From Stichopus chloronotus (lineage: Eukaryota > Echinodermata > Holothuroidea > Aspidochirotida > Stichopodidae), in assembly GCA_021234535.1 (NCBI GenBank), contig CM037832.1, positions 2,052,359-2,116,358 on the forward strand: a DNA stretch of 64,000 bases, given 5' to 3'. Position numbers and translations under genes: made by a program. Positions 26,201 to 40,100 of the stretch are shown here, piece after piece. Every line of letters starts with the position of its first letter. Position 1 is the stretch's first letter. Below the pieces are notes generated by a model that was given only the letters and a program-made list of their open reading frames with translations, ran no database searches and was not told the DNA's origin.

Positions 26201-29109
26201 TCACAACTTACCTGTCTCAGCACAACAAGTGACTCTGATGTACTATGCATAACTTGCATATATAGTTTTGACAACCTTTTAACTTTCACCTTCATTTCCA
26301 TCAGACCTAAGTCTTGTTGAAAAACCATTTTTGCTACAAGTTTCCTGACATTTATGTTGCTACTTCTTTGTTAATCATAAATAATGTAGTTTGGGACACT
26401 CCACCTCAGCACTAATGAGCATTTGCTGAAATGCGTATTAATTGGTATGATGAAACTGGTAGTGGATCACTCAAAGAAAATGCAGTTTATTGGTAGTTCA
26501 ATTTGCATACATGTGGTTTTTGTAAGTATCCCTGCATTTACATTGGGTAAGATGCTGCACGGTAGCAGATTTTTTGGATACAGTGGAAATTTCACCCTTC
26601 CTCTCGTTACCGTACTGTAGCTCCAACCACCTGCTACAATTCCAATAGAAAATGCCTTAATTACACACATTGTATGAGAATATGAGTACACTGTATGCCA
26701 GTAATGCAGTGTCATCTAATTCCAAGAGATTGCTGCACTTTGAGTACATGATCAGTACACATAGATTTGGTTACACCAAATTCACCTCTACACTTGAGCC
26801 TATCTGTTTGGAAACTTAAATGATTCTTTTGATGTAAAGTTGGATGGCGGCCAGGATACTCCAATATTTAACCATATGGAAATCTAACCATCTTGCCAAG
26901 AGGAAGATGAAGGGAAACGTTTGCATGGCAGTAATCATATTTGTCCTTGTGGGTGGAGTTGCACATAGCAGTAACACTGTTTGTATTTACCAGGTCATGT
27001 GGTACTTCATGAACTATCTTTGGAATGTCATACAAGGTGTTCAAATTCAATCCCCAAAATTTTCGGAAGACACTTTTAGATTTGATGACAACATACAGAG
27101 GCAACTGCAAGGGTCTTGTTTAGTTTTCATTGATTAAGGCACATGTCACAGAAAGTTCGCCTGCTTGGTTGGGCCAGTCTACCTCAAAGGATGCTGGTCT
27201 CATGGAGCAGAGCACACTGTTTACCTGTGATGGATATTAGAAGAAATAGCTGAGTGATGAAGGGCTCTGTACATAAAAAGAGTCATGTTTGCTAAAATAT
27301 AAGCGACCGCTGCGAGTGAAACTGCAAAAGCGGTTGTGATCTAAGAAAATTGACCCCCCACAGAATTCTTAAAAGAGGTATTAATCCCATGTCACTGTAG
27401 ACTTTTTGAAGGTGGTGGTAATAGTGCTTTAGGTGGAATTTAGCCTCCTGCTGCCTCAATAGTTCTGTAAGGAGAGACGTTTGTCAGAACATGCACCTAC
27501 AGGTGACTCCAAGCCCCCTTCAGAGTCTCATGGTCGTTGAAACCACACAGCTGCTCTGAATTCATGTCTCCCTGTGTCGACTGCAGGACGTCCCAAAGTC
27601 GGCAAGGTACTTTTGTTGTGCTGTCCTTTCCGTTTAGCCGCCCAAACCTTGGCAGTCAAATGAGGTATTTATTTCACATCAGAGAAGGAATTGGATGTTT
27701 TCTCATGGCGTGGTAAAGTAAACAATCCATACCATAGGAGGGGGGATACATGAAGGACCAAATTGTGACATTTGAACTTTGGTGACTGTCAGGAGTTTTG
27801 CTCCCTTTCTCCAGTTTGAATTTTTTTAACTGAAGATAATTGGATGTTTCAATCTCATTCTCGAAGGGAGAAAAAAGTGCAGCGAGAAGTCAATACACAA
27901 AGCGAGGGATTCTTCGCTGTGGCTTCAGACTGTCACAAGCTGTCTCCCCCCGCTGGAGAACTGTAGGCACTGATGAGGGTTGAACCTCTCGTTTAAACAT
28001 TGTATCCACAGAAACGTGACCCCGTTGGAGATCTACAGCAGTGACCAAAAGGTCAAGGTACTTTAATATCTCAGAGCTTTAGCCAAACTAACATCACTCT
28101 CCCGATCCTCTCCTATCTGACTGTGATGATTATATTAGATACACTTCTGATCTGTGCTTTTGTCTTCGGGAAATTGCTTTTGGTTTACAGTTGTAGATGA
28201 AAGTTGGAAGATCACCAGCACATTGCTACAGATCTTAAGAGGATGAGGAAGAGGTAGAATTGCTGTATGGTGCAGGGAAGAAGAGTGGGGTGTTGGATGA
28301 AGGGAAGAAAGGAGTAGGGTGTGAGAGGGGACATTGGAAACATTGAACTTTCCAAACTTGAGAAGGAGCTGCTGAGTGTAATTTGTTATAAATTTAATTG
28401 ACCTTTGAAGAGAACAGTTCTCATCTGTCAGCATTGGCAGCTTTCAAGGGAGAATAATAGTGAGCCACAAAATAATAACTAATAATGAGAACAAATACTG
28501 GACATTATTTTTGGCTCATATTTAATGAACCAGTTCACATATTAATGCGCGACATTAACTACTTAAACAAACAACAATATCTGAATGCTTTTTTATTCTA
28601 AAATAAATCACAAATCGAATATCAAAACATGTTGTTTCAACAGTTCACAAAAAAGCTGAACCCTTCTGAAAGATGATTTGCACATCGCTATAAAGTTAAT
28701 AATCATGGTTTTTGTAGGGGACCTTGATGTTCAATACACTTATACTGCAATGTTTCAACACAGCTATGTACAGTACTTGTAGTGAGGATAATACATGCTC
28801 AGGTCAATGCAATTTCCTCTCAACTTTTTCGTCAAAAAGTTACAATGGATTGGCGAAGCCCACATTTAGCAGTTGAGGGTACAGAAATAGCAGCCAACAG
28901 CTGTTTGGTCACTGCAAAGTACAGTTTGAACAGGACTTTTGGAACAGCCAGTCACATTCAACAGTCTTGTCAGTTGTCACTAAGCTACCTGTGGTGGGGC
29001 TAGCAGTTTCAGTCAGAGGGGGCGACGAAAAGACCTGTTAGCTGTGGAGCCATATAGTAGAGATACCTAATGCTCTGCAATCTGCAACTAGGCAGGCTTG
29101 CAGACCAAA

Positions 29110-29740
29110 CACGATATTGGAGAAGGAGGGTGGGGGGGGGGGGGATTGTCAGCAGGAGTACCACCTCCAGTTGCTGCAGAGTTTAAAGCAAAATTTTTGG
29201 CTTTTAAACTAATCAGATGACCAGAAACAGCACTTTCTGGATGATCTATGCTGCATGTAACCAGTCTTGAAGTTGGGAATTTCATGTTTACAATTCCTCT
29301 ATTAATGAGTACAAAAGTAGATCTATGACAAAGGTAACACATAGTAAATTATGCATCCTCTTTTGCTTATGGAGAACTTGGCAAATGGGGGGGTAAATAT
29401 TTTTTCCGCCTCTTTTTTCATTGGGACAGTGGAGTCACAGGGATTGTTTGCATCTGGACCAAGAGACTGACTCGACAAAAGCCCCCAGCTGCATAGCTAG
29501 ATTTTTTTTGAGCCTGGGACATGAATGAGGGAGCATCAGGGAGTGTGGTGCAGTGTGATACGGAAAAACAGTATGCCTCTGTTGCATTGGCACACCCGGG
29601 GTTTCTGACTTGGTGAACTGAGAATTGTGGGAAGACTATCAGAAGGAGCACCAGCATCAGTTGGAGCAGAGCGTGCTAGGAAAATTTACGTAGAACTATT
29701 CACTAGATTGTCAGAAATCGCCCTTCTCACGCTCATCAAG
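29110..29740. repeat. Diverged fragments of the 58.9-kb hAT-like repeat family
   Basis: Contains 'aggagtaccacctccagttg', 'aatcagatgaccagaaac' and 'gctgcatgtaacc', then 'actatcagaaggagcaccag'. These are the same ordered motifs as in 58940-59406 and 490-620. Includes a 12-G run near 29132. Non-coding. Confidence 0.55.
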
Positions 29741-32700
29741 TAAGCTCCAGGAGCTCCTCGGGGCGATCCCCCCTCATCCCTACTGTACGGTAGCTCTGCC
29801 AATGCAAGCTACTTCTCAGTCATGATTGGCAGTATGGTGCAGGTGGAACAGGGCTGATAAATACACTCATCTGTACAGTGTAACTCTTTTCTTTGTAGTG
29901 TGTAGTGATGGTATTTACAGTTCTACGACAGTATATGGAGCACAGAACTGTTCGATATTGCTGTGAAAAAGCGGAAAGTACCACTTCTGTGTAAGTGGAA
30001 CTGGTGCTGAAGTGACAAAAGTACCGATTGTGATACTGATGTCCGTCTAGTTTTAGTCATGTACCAGTAGGTTAAGTACTAACTAGCAACTAAAACTTGA
30101 AATGCAGGAGAATGCACTGTAAGAATTTGATGGAAATATGCATATTTGTTTGATATCAGTAAGTACTGCATCAAATACTCTCACCGTTGAGATACCACAA
30201 ATTGTAATTTTGATGCATGCCTCGATCATTACTATAGTGAACCAACGTCATGGATATCTAGCCAGTAATAAGGTCAGGATATGGTCATCTCCCTCATGAG
30301 ATCATGTGTGAATGTGCACCCTATATCGCATGTCAACAGGAAAATTTCCAGGCTGTTTGGCATGCTAGATGTATGTTGTTGCCCATACATTGCAGTGGAT
30401 TGTGTGGAAGTTACATCCATACAGTACCTTAGCTTAGGTACATACTTATAATGTTTATAGTGTACACTTAGTATGAAATCAGGACTGTAGCTCCCAAGTT
30501 CACTAATTTTTTAAATGTTCTGAAAACTAGAAGTAGCTACACAAGAAAATGGATTGTGTGTCACGACTGTCATTGCATCACAGGCAGTTGAATAAAGTAT
30601 GAGATGTGGTAATTGGGTGAATTTATGGGTAAAGTTAGGGGGAGCAAGTTATACATCTCTAAATTGGGAGTTTTGAATTGCAGGTTTTTCAGAGGGCTGG
30701 GCAGTCAGTGGGTGTGGCTGGCCAAACCCCCTTGAAATGAAAACCACTTGGGAGGTCTGTGGACTTGAACAGTATCTCACCATCTCAGATGTTTCCTATA
30801 CTGCTGATGGATGGTTCAGACTGTGTTTTTGTATTTTTCCTTCACTCACAGTTTTAAATTTGCATGTTATTACAGTCATATGTCATAACTGTTTGTTTGT
30901 TTTCCAGTCGTTAAAGGTTTTGTAAAAGACAGCAGATAAAATTAGGTGATGAACACATCATTTGTAGCCTGGCTATGCAGTTGAAACAAATACTATAACA
31001 CCTGTAATTTACATCAAACCACAGTACTTTGATCTCCTAAAGAGCTTCCCCTTAATTTGAAACATACCTTCATCATCAGTCATGACTTTTAGCTGAATCT
31101 ATATAGCATCAAGTAATTAGGACGTGAGTGCACAGTGCACACTACACATTCTGTGCAGTGTTCCTCGTGGCTGTATTTTCATGGAATTGTCTTGGGAAAT
31201 ACCAAACGTTACTTCCAGGAACGCACTTGGAGGCTCTTGACAGGGACACAATGTCATACGCAACAACATGTTTACTTGTCAGCGAACTTACCTGTGTGCA
31301 TACCGCTAATATGCACTTCTCTCCGTGGTGCAAACATGGCTGGTAACCTTTGACCTTCCCCTAATGCCTCCCCCAATCCCAATTGTGGAATCCTGCCTCC
31401 TGGAAATGCTACCCCCAAATGATGTTACACTTTCAGTTTGGGGTTGCTGTGGTATTAATTCACAGAATAAACACATTCGTATTTTGGAATGATTCATGGC
31501 TACTGTGAGGAACTGAAACCGGTGGTTTCATATTGATTACTGCAACAACTAATGGTTTGCAGATTTAATGTGTCATTCAACGCAATGTGAAGATGAATGT
31601 CTGAACCAGCGCCGAAGAGTTCTCCATAGTTACTTTTGAATGCTATCAGACTCAGTTCAGACAAAACTTGCCGTTATGGTTGTAATTATACACAGTCAAT
31701 TATATATATGTAGCTTGCTATAATGTGCCTAATAAGTCACCACCTTTGAAGCATGTACCCGATGTTCTGCAAATCTCATCAAGGGTTGGCAATTATTCAG
31801 AGCGTCCATCTGAGACTGCTAGTGGCATTCACGTGGTATTTGAATCAACAGTGTGTACTTATTGGAATATTAGCAGATGCAGATGTTCTCAAAAATCATA
31901 GGATTGGTAGTTTTGAGCAAGACCAAGTACTGATGACATATGTTTGTAGTCATTCAGGCCCGCTTTTAGCATGTATTGTGTTTAAGTTTACAGGTAATAT
32001 TAAGCGTTAACTGGCTTAGATGCAAATTTTTTTTTATCAAATGTCATTAGAGAATGCAGGTTTAGCACAATTTTTTTGTTTTTGTTTTGTTTTAGTTTAA
32101 GTGTTAGATACACACAGAAAATGTACAGGTACCAAATTGTGGGTTGTTCATCTATGATCTTCTTAAAAGCTTTATGATTATTTTCTCTTTGTACAACAAT
32201 ATGTAATGTTTCACTCAACCTGCAGAGGTTGCTTCAAGCATGGTACCATACTGTAAGATACTAATCCTCAGCCAATCAAAGATATTCTTTGTACTAGAAC
32301 TGCCTCATTGAATGTATTGATCAGCCAATTGTGATCATGTTACTGAGATTCCAAGATTTGTTTTGTTCGTCCATTGAAATTTCCAAAGTGTGAATGAATC
32401 TGGGTGTTTTACATGCATGCAAGAACTGAGAAGATTTCCCAAGTTGTATTGAATTGTATGAAGCCATGGATAACTGAATACATCTGTTTGTTAGATGTAG
32501 TGTATTGTTATGGTTTTATAAGGTTTGAAAAGTCTACAGTGCGATGAAACTGAAGCTGTTATAAATACACCTGTGTTTGCCAGAGCTTGAACATTTATCA
32601 TAGCAGTCCTGACCCATCCATTGAGGAGTAAAATCCTTTACATTCACTCACATTGTAACAGTTACCACTGTCATTGTTGTTTTCATCTCTGTTCCTGGCT

Positions 32701-33592
32701 CTAGACCACAAAATTCTGTTATGAAGAAAAAAAAATGTGGAGATGTTAAACTAAAAGTATTAGTGGTGAGAAAGCATTCAGTTCAGAAATCTTACCAAGA
32801 AGCAAGCGTCTTGGGAGATTGGCTTCTTAATTGTAAAAAGTAAAGCTGTCCGCCCATCTGTATTGTCATCAGATATATGGGCTCAGAGCATACAGACACT
32901 TCAGTAGCATTTAGTCCATTGTCCGGGGTGGTTTCCAGTAATGACACCCATGGCTGCACTGAGTCAGTGTGTTTGTACTGTAGTGCATGCCTGTAGTACA
33001 CTAGAGTAGTATTAGGAGCTGTAGGCATAGAGGATGGAGATTCATGGGACACACTGGCAGTCGACTGCCTGAACGACTTCATAGGAATTGGGGCTTTGAG
33101 AACAATTTAGGCAAAATGTTGGCTTACTTATTGCAGTTTGAATTGAATAGTTGATCAAATTGCCTTCTTTTGTTAAGAAATTTAATGATGCTTATAGCTT
33201 GTAATTTTGAGTTGTCACCCTTGGTGTGGTTTAAAGAGGGGATGTATGTTTATATTTATATAGAAACAAGAAATAATGCAGAAAATATCATAACTGGTTG
33301 ATTGAAGGAGTTTCCCTGGAACCTTCCTCAACAAAATCAAACAGTACAGTGAGCAACTTTAATCATCAGTTGGTAAATACATAAGACAAATAATGCACAG
33401 AGAGATACCAGAACAACTTAACAGGATTAAAGTGTTTGATGAAACATCTACCACAATATTTTCAGATGGTATAGGCCCTTAGTTGGTATTTTGCAATCTG
33501 CCTGGAAGTTTTACAAAAAGTGAAGAAACTCAAAAGTGTGATATGGAGTACATGTTTCAGAAATTTGCAAGTACCAAGTAGAAATGAGGTAT

Positions 33593-33822
33593 CAGGGTTT
33601 CCCCCTGGTACTTATTTGCGTAGGCGGCCGCCTCACAACTTTTTAAGACCACCTTGCCAAAAAATGCTGTAATTACCGCCTCACATGTTTATATCATGGT
33701 CAAATTCCTAGAATCACCCATTCTTGAAGAACCTAAGTATGGATTTGAACCCAAAATTAATGGGGGCGTTAAGTAATTCGCCCTCATCCCCTCATACTCC
33801 GAAAAACCCAGGGGAAACCCTG
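33593..33822. mobile_element. Short palindrome-ended TIR element
   Basis: Starts CAGGGTTTCCCCCTGG and ends CCCAGGGGAAACCCTG. A direct repeat ggtat immediately flanks both ends (33588-33592, 33823-33827). 230 bp, non-coding. The CAGGG ends resemble hAT elements, but an 8-bp duplication is not seen, so the superfamily is open. Confidence 0.7.
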
Positions 33823-33984
33823 GGTATTATTGGGAAATTCACATCCTTGACTACTAGGGTTTGTCTTTCAAATAACTGATGCGAACAGACTCTTTGAAGA
33901 CTTCGTCCATGGAGGACAATGTCCTCAGTCCAATGACCTAGGCTACCGCACGCATACTCAATTTTGGACAGTTTGATGACTCTT

Positions 33985-34965
33985 GCTTCCTTGCCAAAGG
34001 CCAGTGAGGAATCAAGGTGACGGGGATGCTGTGTGTGTGGCATGTTTGTGAAGCCTGCTTATAAACACGATATATCTCAAGAAGAAAAATGGCGGTGAGT
34101 ATCACATTAGGCACATTGGTGTGCGTTGTATTGAGTGGATGATCTGCATTGATTTTGGTGGAGGTGAAAGGTCATTTGAGACCATCAGAGGTCATACTGT
34201 GGAACCTTTGTAAACATGATATCTCCAGAAGGGTAACCTCCAATGATTTCATACTCCCTTTGAAGATTGGTCATATTGAGTAGATGATCCTTGTTGTTTT
34301 TGACGGATGTCACAGGTCATGTGGGGTCACAAAAGGTCAAAAATATGTGAACTCCCATATCTCAAAAAGGAGATCTTGTAGGGATCTTACATTTGAAGGT
34401 CAAAACCATGTAAACTATCCGTAGAAGAAAAGCTGTGACAGGATCATATTGTTTGCATGTCTATTGCTCATATTTAGTAGTTGTTATTTTAGTAGTTAAG
34501 TAGCTATTTGGAGGTCAATGGTCATTTGAGGTCACTAAAAGTCAATTTCATAAACCTTAGTTTGGGAAGGACAGGCTATTCCATTCTGGGTGAGTTTGAA
34601 GGTAGGGACGGTGTCAAAGTTTACCAGTTACTTCTGACACGGTGGTGGGACATGCAATAGTTGTGTGGAGACAGGTAAGTTCGTCACTCATAAATATCCA
34701 AATTAGGTAAAGTTTTGGGGTATCTCAAGGAGGGTAACGTTGAGGGCTTTTGAAGAGATTGTTTCTATCAATATTTGCACCCCATTGTTTCAAGAAGAGG
34801 TGAAGTGTCATTTTCGGTCACAAGTTTTCATTGCTCAAAAGCTTACTAACATGTTACAACTAGAATATCTGTGCTTGATCTCATACTTGTCATGTGGGTA
34901 ATTTACATAATTTGTCACAATATATTGTAAGGAATCACAAAGTTACCAAATCTGATGCAGAGATG
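33985..34965. repeat. Diverged copy of the 145-bp satellite element
   Basis: Begins 'cttccttgccaaaggccagtg' and ends '...attgtaaggaatcacaaag', as at 18.3-20.3 kb. Inside are decayed units with 'aaacacgatatatctcaag', 'gagtggatgatctgcattg' and 'aaaggtcatttgag' at about 34140-34560. This is the same mobile or dispersed element, older and with fewer units. Confidence 0.75.
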
Positions 34966-36854
34966 TCATGAAGAGACTTGGTGAAGACAGTCAAGAATAA
35001 TCTCACGTATGCATATATAGTCCATGTGTAGTACTTAATTTCCAAGTTCAAGACATTTCCAAATATTTGTGGCCCAGGGGTTGCAAATAAGGTGAGGTCT
35101 TTGGAGAAAAGTCCAAAATTAATATTTGGTTTTCATTTCTTTCCTCTTTGGTGGAAGTTCTCAAAACAATTTTACTGAAATTGGCAGTGATTCATAATTA
35201 CTTGTATAGTATATGTCTGTGTCACCAGAGATGAAGAGACAGAAACCACCAACAGGTGCAAAAACCATAAATCACGGCTCGTAGGGTTCGAGGACCCAGA
35301 GAGGATGGAACATGCACTGTATAGATCTGCTAACATAGCATGACATGATTCACTGTGGAACCCATTGGATGTTAGAGGTACGCTGCACATATGTAGTCGT
35401 GAATGACTCTATCGGCAGTGAGTTGCACTGGTCACTGTGATTCACTGGTCACGTTGATGTTGTGAACCAAAACAAATAAAGTAATATCTATAGACCTGAT
35501 GGGCTTAATCCTTTCTAGACAATTCCTGTGGTAAAACAGAGACCAAAAATTGGGAATGTACAACTTTCTGCATTCTTGGAGGCTACTTCCCGCCATTAGG
35601 TCTGATGAATTCTGCCAATTTTATCAGTATTTATGAGATGTCTGGTTGTCACATAGAAGAACCAAATCTGTCCATAGTTATAACATTGCCAGTTGCTATT
35701 CTCGAAAATGAGTTTTCACCTTTTTGGCGCCTTCTGGCAAAGTTATCATAGCAGACCAGTTTCAGGATGTGTAACTTGCTGAACATGGGTACACCTACTG
35801 TACTGCAAACTGCAAAAGTTTGCAAAACTTGATAAAAATTCAATAGAAAATTAAAGTCTTTTGTCCAATTGTCCATTTTAATCATTTGCATATGGCAAAA
35901 GCCCTACACCTTATTCTTATACGCCAGTCCATCTTGATTCAGAAGATATAACCAGTCGTTTTGATCGGTGAGCTTTAAGTCCGTTCTTGACTGTCGGCAA
36001 CAACCTTGGCATCAAAGCATTGTTCTAAGTAATCCTTTTCATAGGATATAAGCAGGTGTGAATAAACTTACCTGGAAACCGTCAAGAAATTGGATATATC
36101 ACACAAAAGTAGAGGGTGCTTCAGGCCATACTCATCCCTTATCAATTGGAACTCTTATCACACCTGAGAAAATCAAACAGGATGAGCATAAATTCAACTT
36201 TTGGTTGTAACTCCTTCTAAATTGCACCTCCCTGGTATGAGCATGCTTGTAAGGCCACTTTCATATTACCTATAAAGGTATCACAGCAGAACGAGATTTG
36301 CTTCCAGGTCAACCTTTCTTGATTTGTTTTTACTCTGTTTGATGTCTTCATCAAGGCCAAAGGAATCTACGGTACAGTGTTCAATGAATCCTACATACAG
36401 TGTATGTATTATAGTCAAAAGTCAAACATACTTACTGTAGATATTCAAACTTTCCAGAGATCCCTCCTATACAAAAGAAATATGTGGTCAGGGATACTGA
36501 ATTCAGTATTGGTTGATTGTAATATGCATGCTGAGTTGGTATTACATCATTACATTCAGTCACTGTTGCAAGTTTCATGCAGGTAGATTGCAAATGAAAT
36601 AGGATCTGTGCTGCACTTGAAAAAGTAATGAAAATAAGAAATGTTTTCCCCTGCAAACTTGCTGCAGCACAGACACCTCTATCAGCTGCATGATCTGCAA
36701 TGAGGTGTGTATGTGTGTATGGTCATCAAGCATTTGTGGAAGATATGACAGTCTAACTATGGAATGTATAATTCAGTGAAGTAAAGCAGGACATTCCATG
36801 TTGGACTTAGAATGTCCACAAAGTCACATGACTTTCTGTCTGTTTGTCTCATAG
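34966..36854. other. Sequence just upstream of TWSG1 coding exon 1
   Basis: No coding exon recognised. It includes 'aaggccaaaggaatctacgg' (36353-36372), which resembles the left terminus of the satellite-bearing element. As coding exon 1 is preceded by a splice acceptor, this stretch is most likely the end of a 5' UTR intron. Confidence 0.4.
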
Positions 36855-37101
36855 GTCATCTTGTGTTGAAACATGAAGGAGCCAGCAGTACTCTTTGCCC
36901 TGATGGCAACAGTCGCCATATATTACGCCGTGGTGGTCACGTCAGTGGACATAGAAGGGTGCAACGAAGCACACTGCGCGACGAATGTCAGCAAGTGCCA
37001 GTTGTTGGGGGCATGTGGCTGTACTTTAGATAACTGCACCTGCTGTGCCAATTGCTCCAGGTGCCTGAAACATCAGTGGGAAGCATGCTGCCCTTGTGTC
37101 G
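36855..37101 (+). CDS. twsg1: TWSG1 coding exon 1: short UTR, signal peptide and N-terminal Cys block
   Basis: The acceptor tttgtctcatag ends at 36854. 18 bases of 5' UTR precede the ATG at 36873, so at least one non-coding exon should lie upstream. The donor is gtgagt at 37102. The coding part is 229 nt, encoding residues 1-76 plus the first base of Gly77. Confidence 0.9.
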
Positions 37102-40100
37102 GTGAGTTCGTCAGTGTCAGAGAGGGCGGACCAAAGTTGCTGCTGACTTTTAGCCTTGGGTTCTCTCATATATGTTAAGGCTCTTTGTTTTTGAAGAAAC
37201 AAATAGTCATAGGTGGTATGATTATACATGTCATTTAAGTCTTTTGAAAATCTTACAATATTTTGCTTCTACCATAGAATTAATTTTGTGTATCTGGTAA
37301 AAATTCACAGAAAGACTAGGTTACAGTACTGCAGCTGTTTGGTGGTAGTGAAGGTAACACATTGTCATATATCATTTATGACTCTCCCCCCCTCCTCCCT
37401 TTCGACATTCCTGAGCATGCATTGAATCAGGCAATTATTTCCATGATGCACCTGTTGAGTTAGTGGCATAAAAGCATGAGACAGATGTACAGTGGATTAT
37501 AGCTCAGTCCATATTTTCTTTTGCATTACAGTCCTTCTTGATGTCATCCTTGTAAAAGTCAATTAACCCCTGTAATCCCTTGTGTCTAGATTGAAATACC
37601 ATTTTTTTTTTCCCTCCTGCTTAAAGTCCCCAAAAATTTAAAATTATGACTGAATGCCAGCTGTGAAGTAAAAAGTATGTAAAACATCAAAACCATAGTA
37701 AGGCTAATTGCTCCTCAAATAGAGATTTGCTCATCCTAAGAGCGAACCTTTTGTCGAGTACTTTTATCGCCATATGTAACTCCACCAAATAAATCCATCA
37801 TACTATGATTGTTATTCCATCTAAGGTCTGTGCAAATTGCCGAATGTGACGCACGATCTCTCCAGCGTGAGCACCATCGGCAACCTGAGGCACTCATCCA
37901 CTCCCTCCCTCTTTGAGGCAATGGTAGAAAGCGCCGAAGCTGGGGAAAGTGAGACCCTAATGACTGCATACAGAGTGACTCACCAAGAGGAAGATGTCAG
38001 TCTATACCGCCCTCCTGGTCTCGGTAGGTCTGACCTTTGACATTTTTGAATGTTTTCTTTTTTTTGAAGGTTCAGGCCACCAGCTATAGAATGCTGTCAG
38101 TTAGTAATGTCAGAGAAAAATAGGTGAAGATGAAGCAGGCTTGCTCTCCCATCTGTTTAGAGTTAAAATGGAGGAAAGCAATCACATTGGCTGTGGTTGT
38201 CGCTCAAAGCAGCTGTGATATGGATTGATGGATGACCATGAGTTGATGAAATGCACCTTCTGCCAGTCACCATGGAAACCATTTGTAGCAATTTAAAGAT
38301 TGTGTCAGTGGTTCAAGACTGCTGTGCTTGTACACATCAATTATTCATATGTCCAAATTTCTCACTGATAGCGCCATATATGCAGTATGAGGTCGTCCAA
38401 TGAATCTGGTGTATGGAAGCATTCAGATTTGGTATGCAGATGGAAGGGTACCTCGATGAGTAGATGATCCCCTGTCAGGTTTTGGTGGGTCAGAGGTTAC
38501 CCCAGGTCAGTGGAGCCCAGAAGACCTGTAAGCACTGTATCTCAACAAGTAATAAGTTGCTTGATGACAGCTGAGCCCCTTTGTATCTCTATCAACTAGT
38601 TTGAGACTTCGCTGGACCAGATCCCTTTGAAGGATTCTATCCACTGTTGAATATATAAAGCATTTACATGGAAGTGTGCCACAATGGCATCACATGCCTC
38701 AAGTTCACCGTGACTGTGACATGCATCAGCAGGAAATTGTCACTAACTTAAAGCGGAATTTAAATGCAATTTTTTTGTTTCTTCTTCAGATGTCACAAAT
38801 TTATTTTTATCTCAATACATATACAGAGATATTGTCAGACTAGCTCAGAGGTTCTTAAACCGGGGGGGGGGTTCCCATAGGGGGAACTTTTGGGGTTCCA
38901 GGGGGAACTTTTTGCAGGGGCTTTCAGCTTGATTCCTTTTAGAATTTGGGAAATATGAATTTTTTTCTTAGAATTAACAAGTTGTTTTGTTCATATCAGA
39001 TATGTGATACTCGAATAGTGCCTTCGTTGTCTTTTTCCTAACTGCGAAAATCAGTCTCACTGAAAATCATGTTTCTGTGATATATCTTTCCAGGGGGAAC
39101 AGCCCGATCGGCTGATTGGCAAGGGGGGAACTGCAAAGAAAAAGGTTAAGAACCACTGGACTAGCTGGACATTCTGGTATTCCTTTAAAATGGTTTCAGG
39201 ATATCACTCGTTGTCAGTGTGTGTCAAACTTCCCCAGGATACTTCTTTACATGTAAGCAAAAGATGTCACTAGTTTGTGTGTGAAGGAAAAACATGCAAT
39301 AAGTCCTTTTTGCAAAATATTGACCAAAAAAGTGCCTGAAACCTGTAAAAGGTATATCTTTTCACATCTTTTTGCACAGGGCACTTGCATAAATTATAAA
39401 TGTTTTGATCCTTTGTTTGGATTGGTGCACACTGGACAGTAGTTTTTAAAGCTCTTCTGGTTTTCTGTGATTGAAGAATATGTACTACCTAGCAGGACTG
39501 AGCAGTAGGCCATTGAGGTTTTCAACTCAATTGTGGGTATTCTCAACTTCAAAAATGTACAAAAGAAGAATGTCAGATGCCAGGTGTGTGATCTATACAA
39601 TTACTGCTACTATTTTAAGACCCAATAACGCAGTGAAGATATACTGCTCAATAAGCTCAAAGGTATTTCATTCCCTTATTAGACGATCCCAGTTCAATAT
39701 GATTCACCGAGCAATATCATTTAAGTCAACTTATTCTAACACAACCAGCTTGCTCAGAACAATCCTTTGATCCTAGGTATTCAGCCGCCCGCATTTGTGT
39801 CACCTGAAAAACTTAAACAGCTAAATTCGAATGTTGAGGATCAGTAAGCTCATATGGACTCATCATACTCACTCATCAATGACCCTGTACCATGTTGATG
39901 AACACCGGCGATATTTCCCTACTCTTAGCCAGTTTCCCAAAGGCTGGGAGGGGTGGAGAACCTGCCCAGCTCACCAGCCCATCAGCTGCACCAAGTAACC
40001 TGAAGCAGACATAAATTGGATGACAGGAACCCAAATAACCCACTCAGCACCACTGTAAACAGCTTTATTGAACAAGGCAAATTTGAATCCCCACAAATTT

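Larger units (their letters stand above)
20926..33592. other. Long non-coding stretch, probably intergenic or a 5' intron of TWSG1
   Basis: Apart from the duplication at 23.0 kb and the repeat relics at 29.1-29.7 kb, no exon or repeat family was recognised. Frames reach 127 codons (22193-22576, - strand) without any domain. Because TWSG1 begins with an acceptor 18 bases before its ATG, part of this region may be its first intron. Confidence 0.4.

Noticed and set aside
31128..31346. 72-codon + strand frame beginning MHSAHYTFCAVFLVAVFSW
   Set aside because: A signal-peptide-like start alone is weak; overlapping frames on both strands are equally open and no domain is seen.
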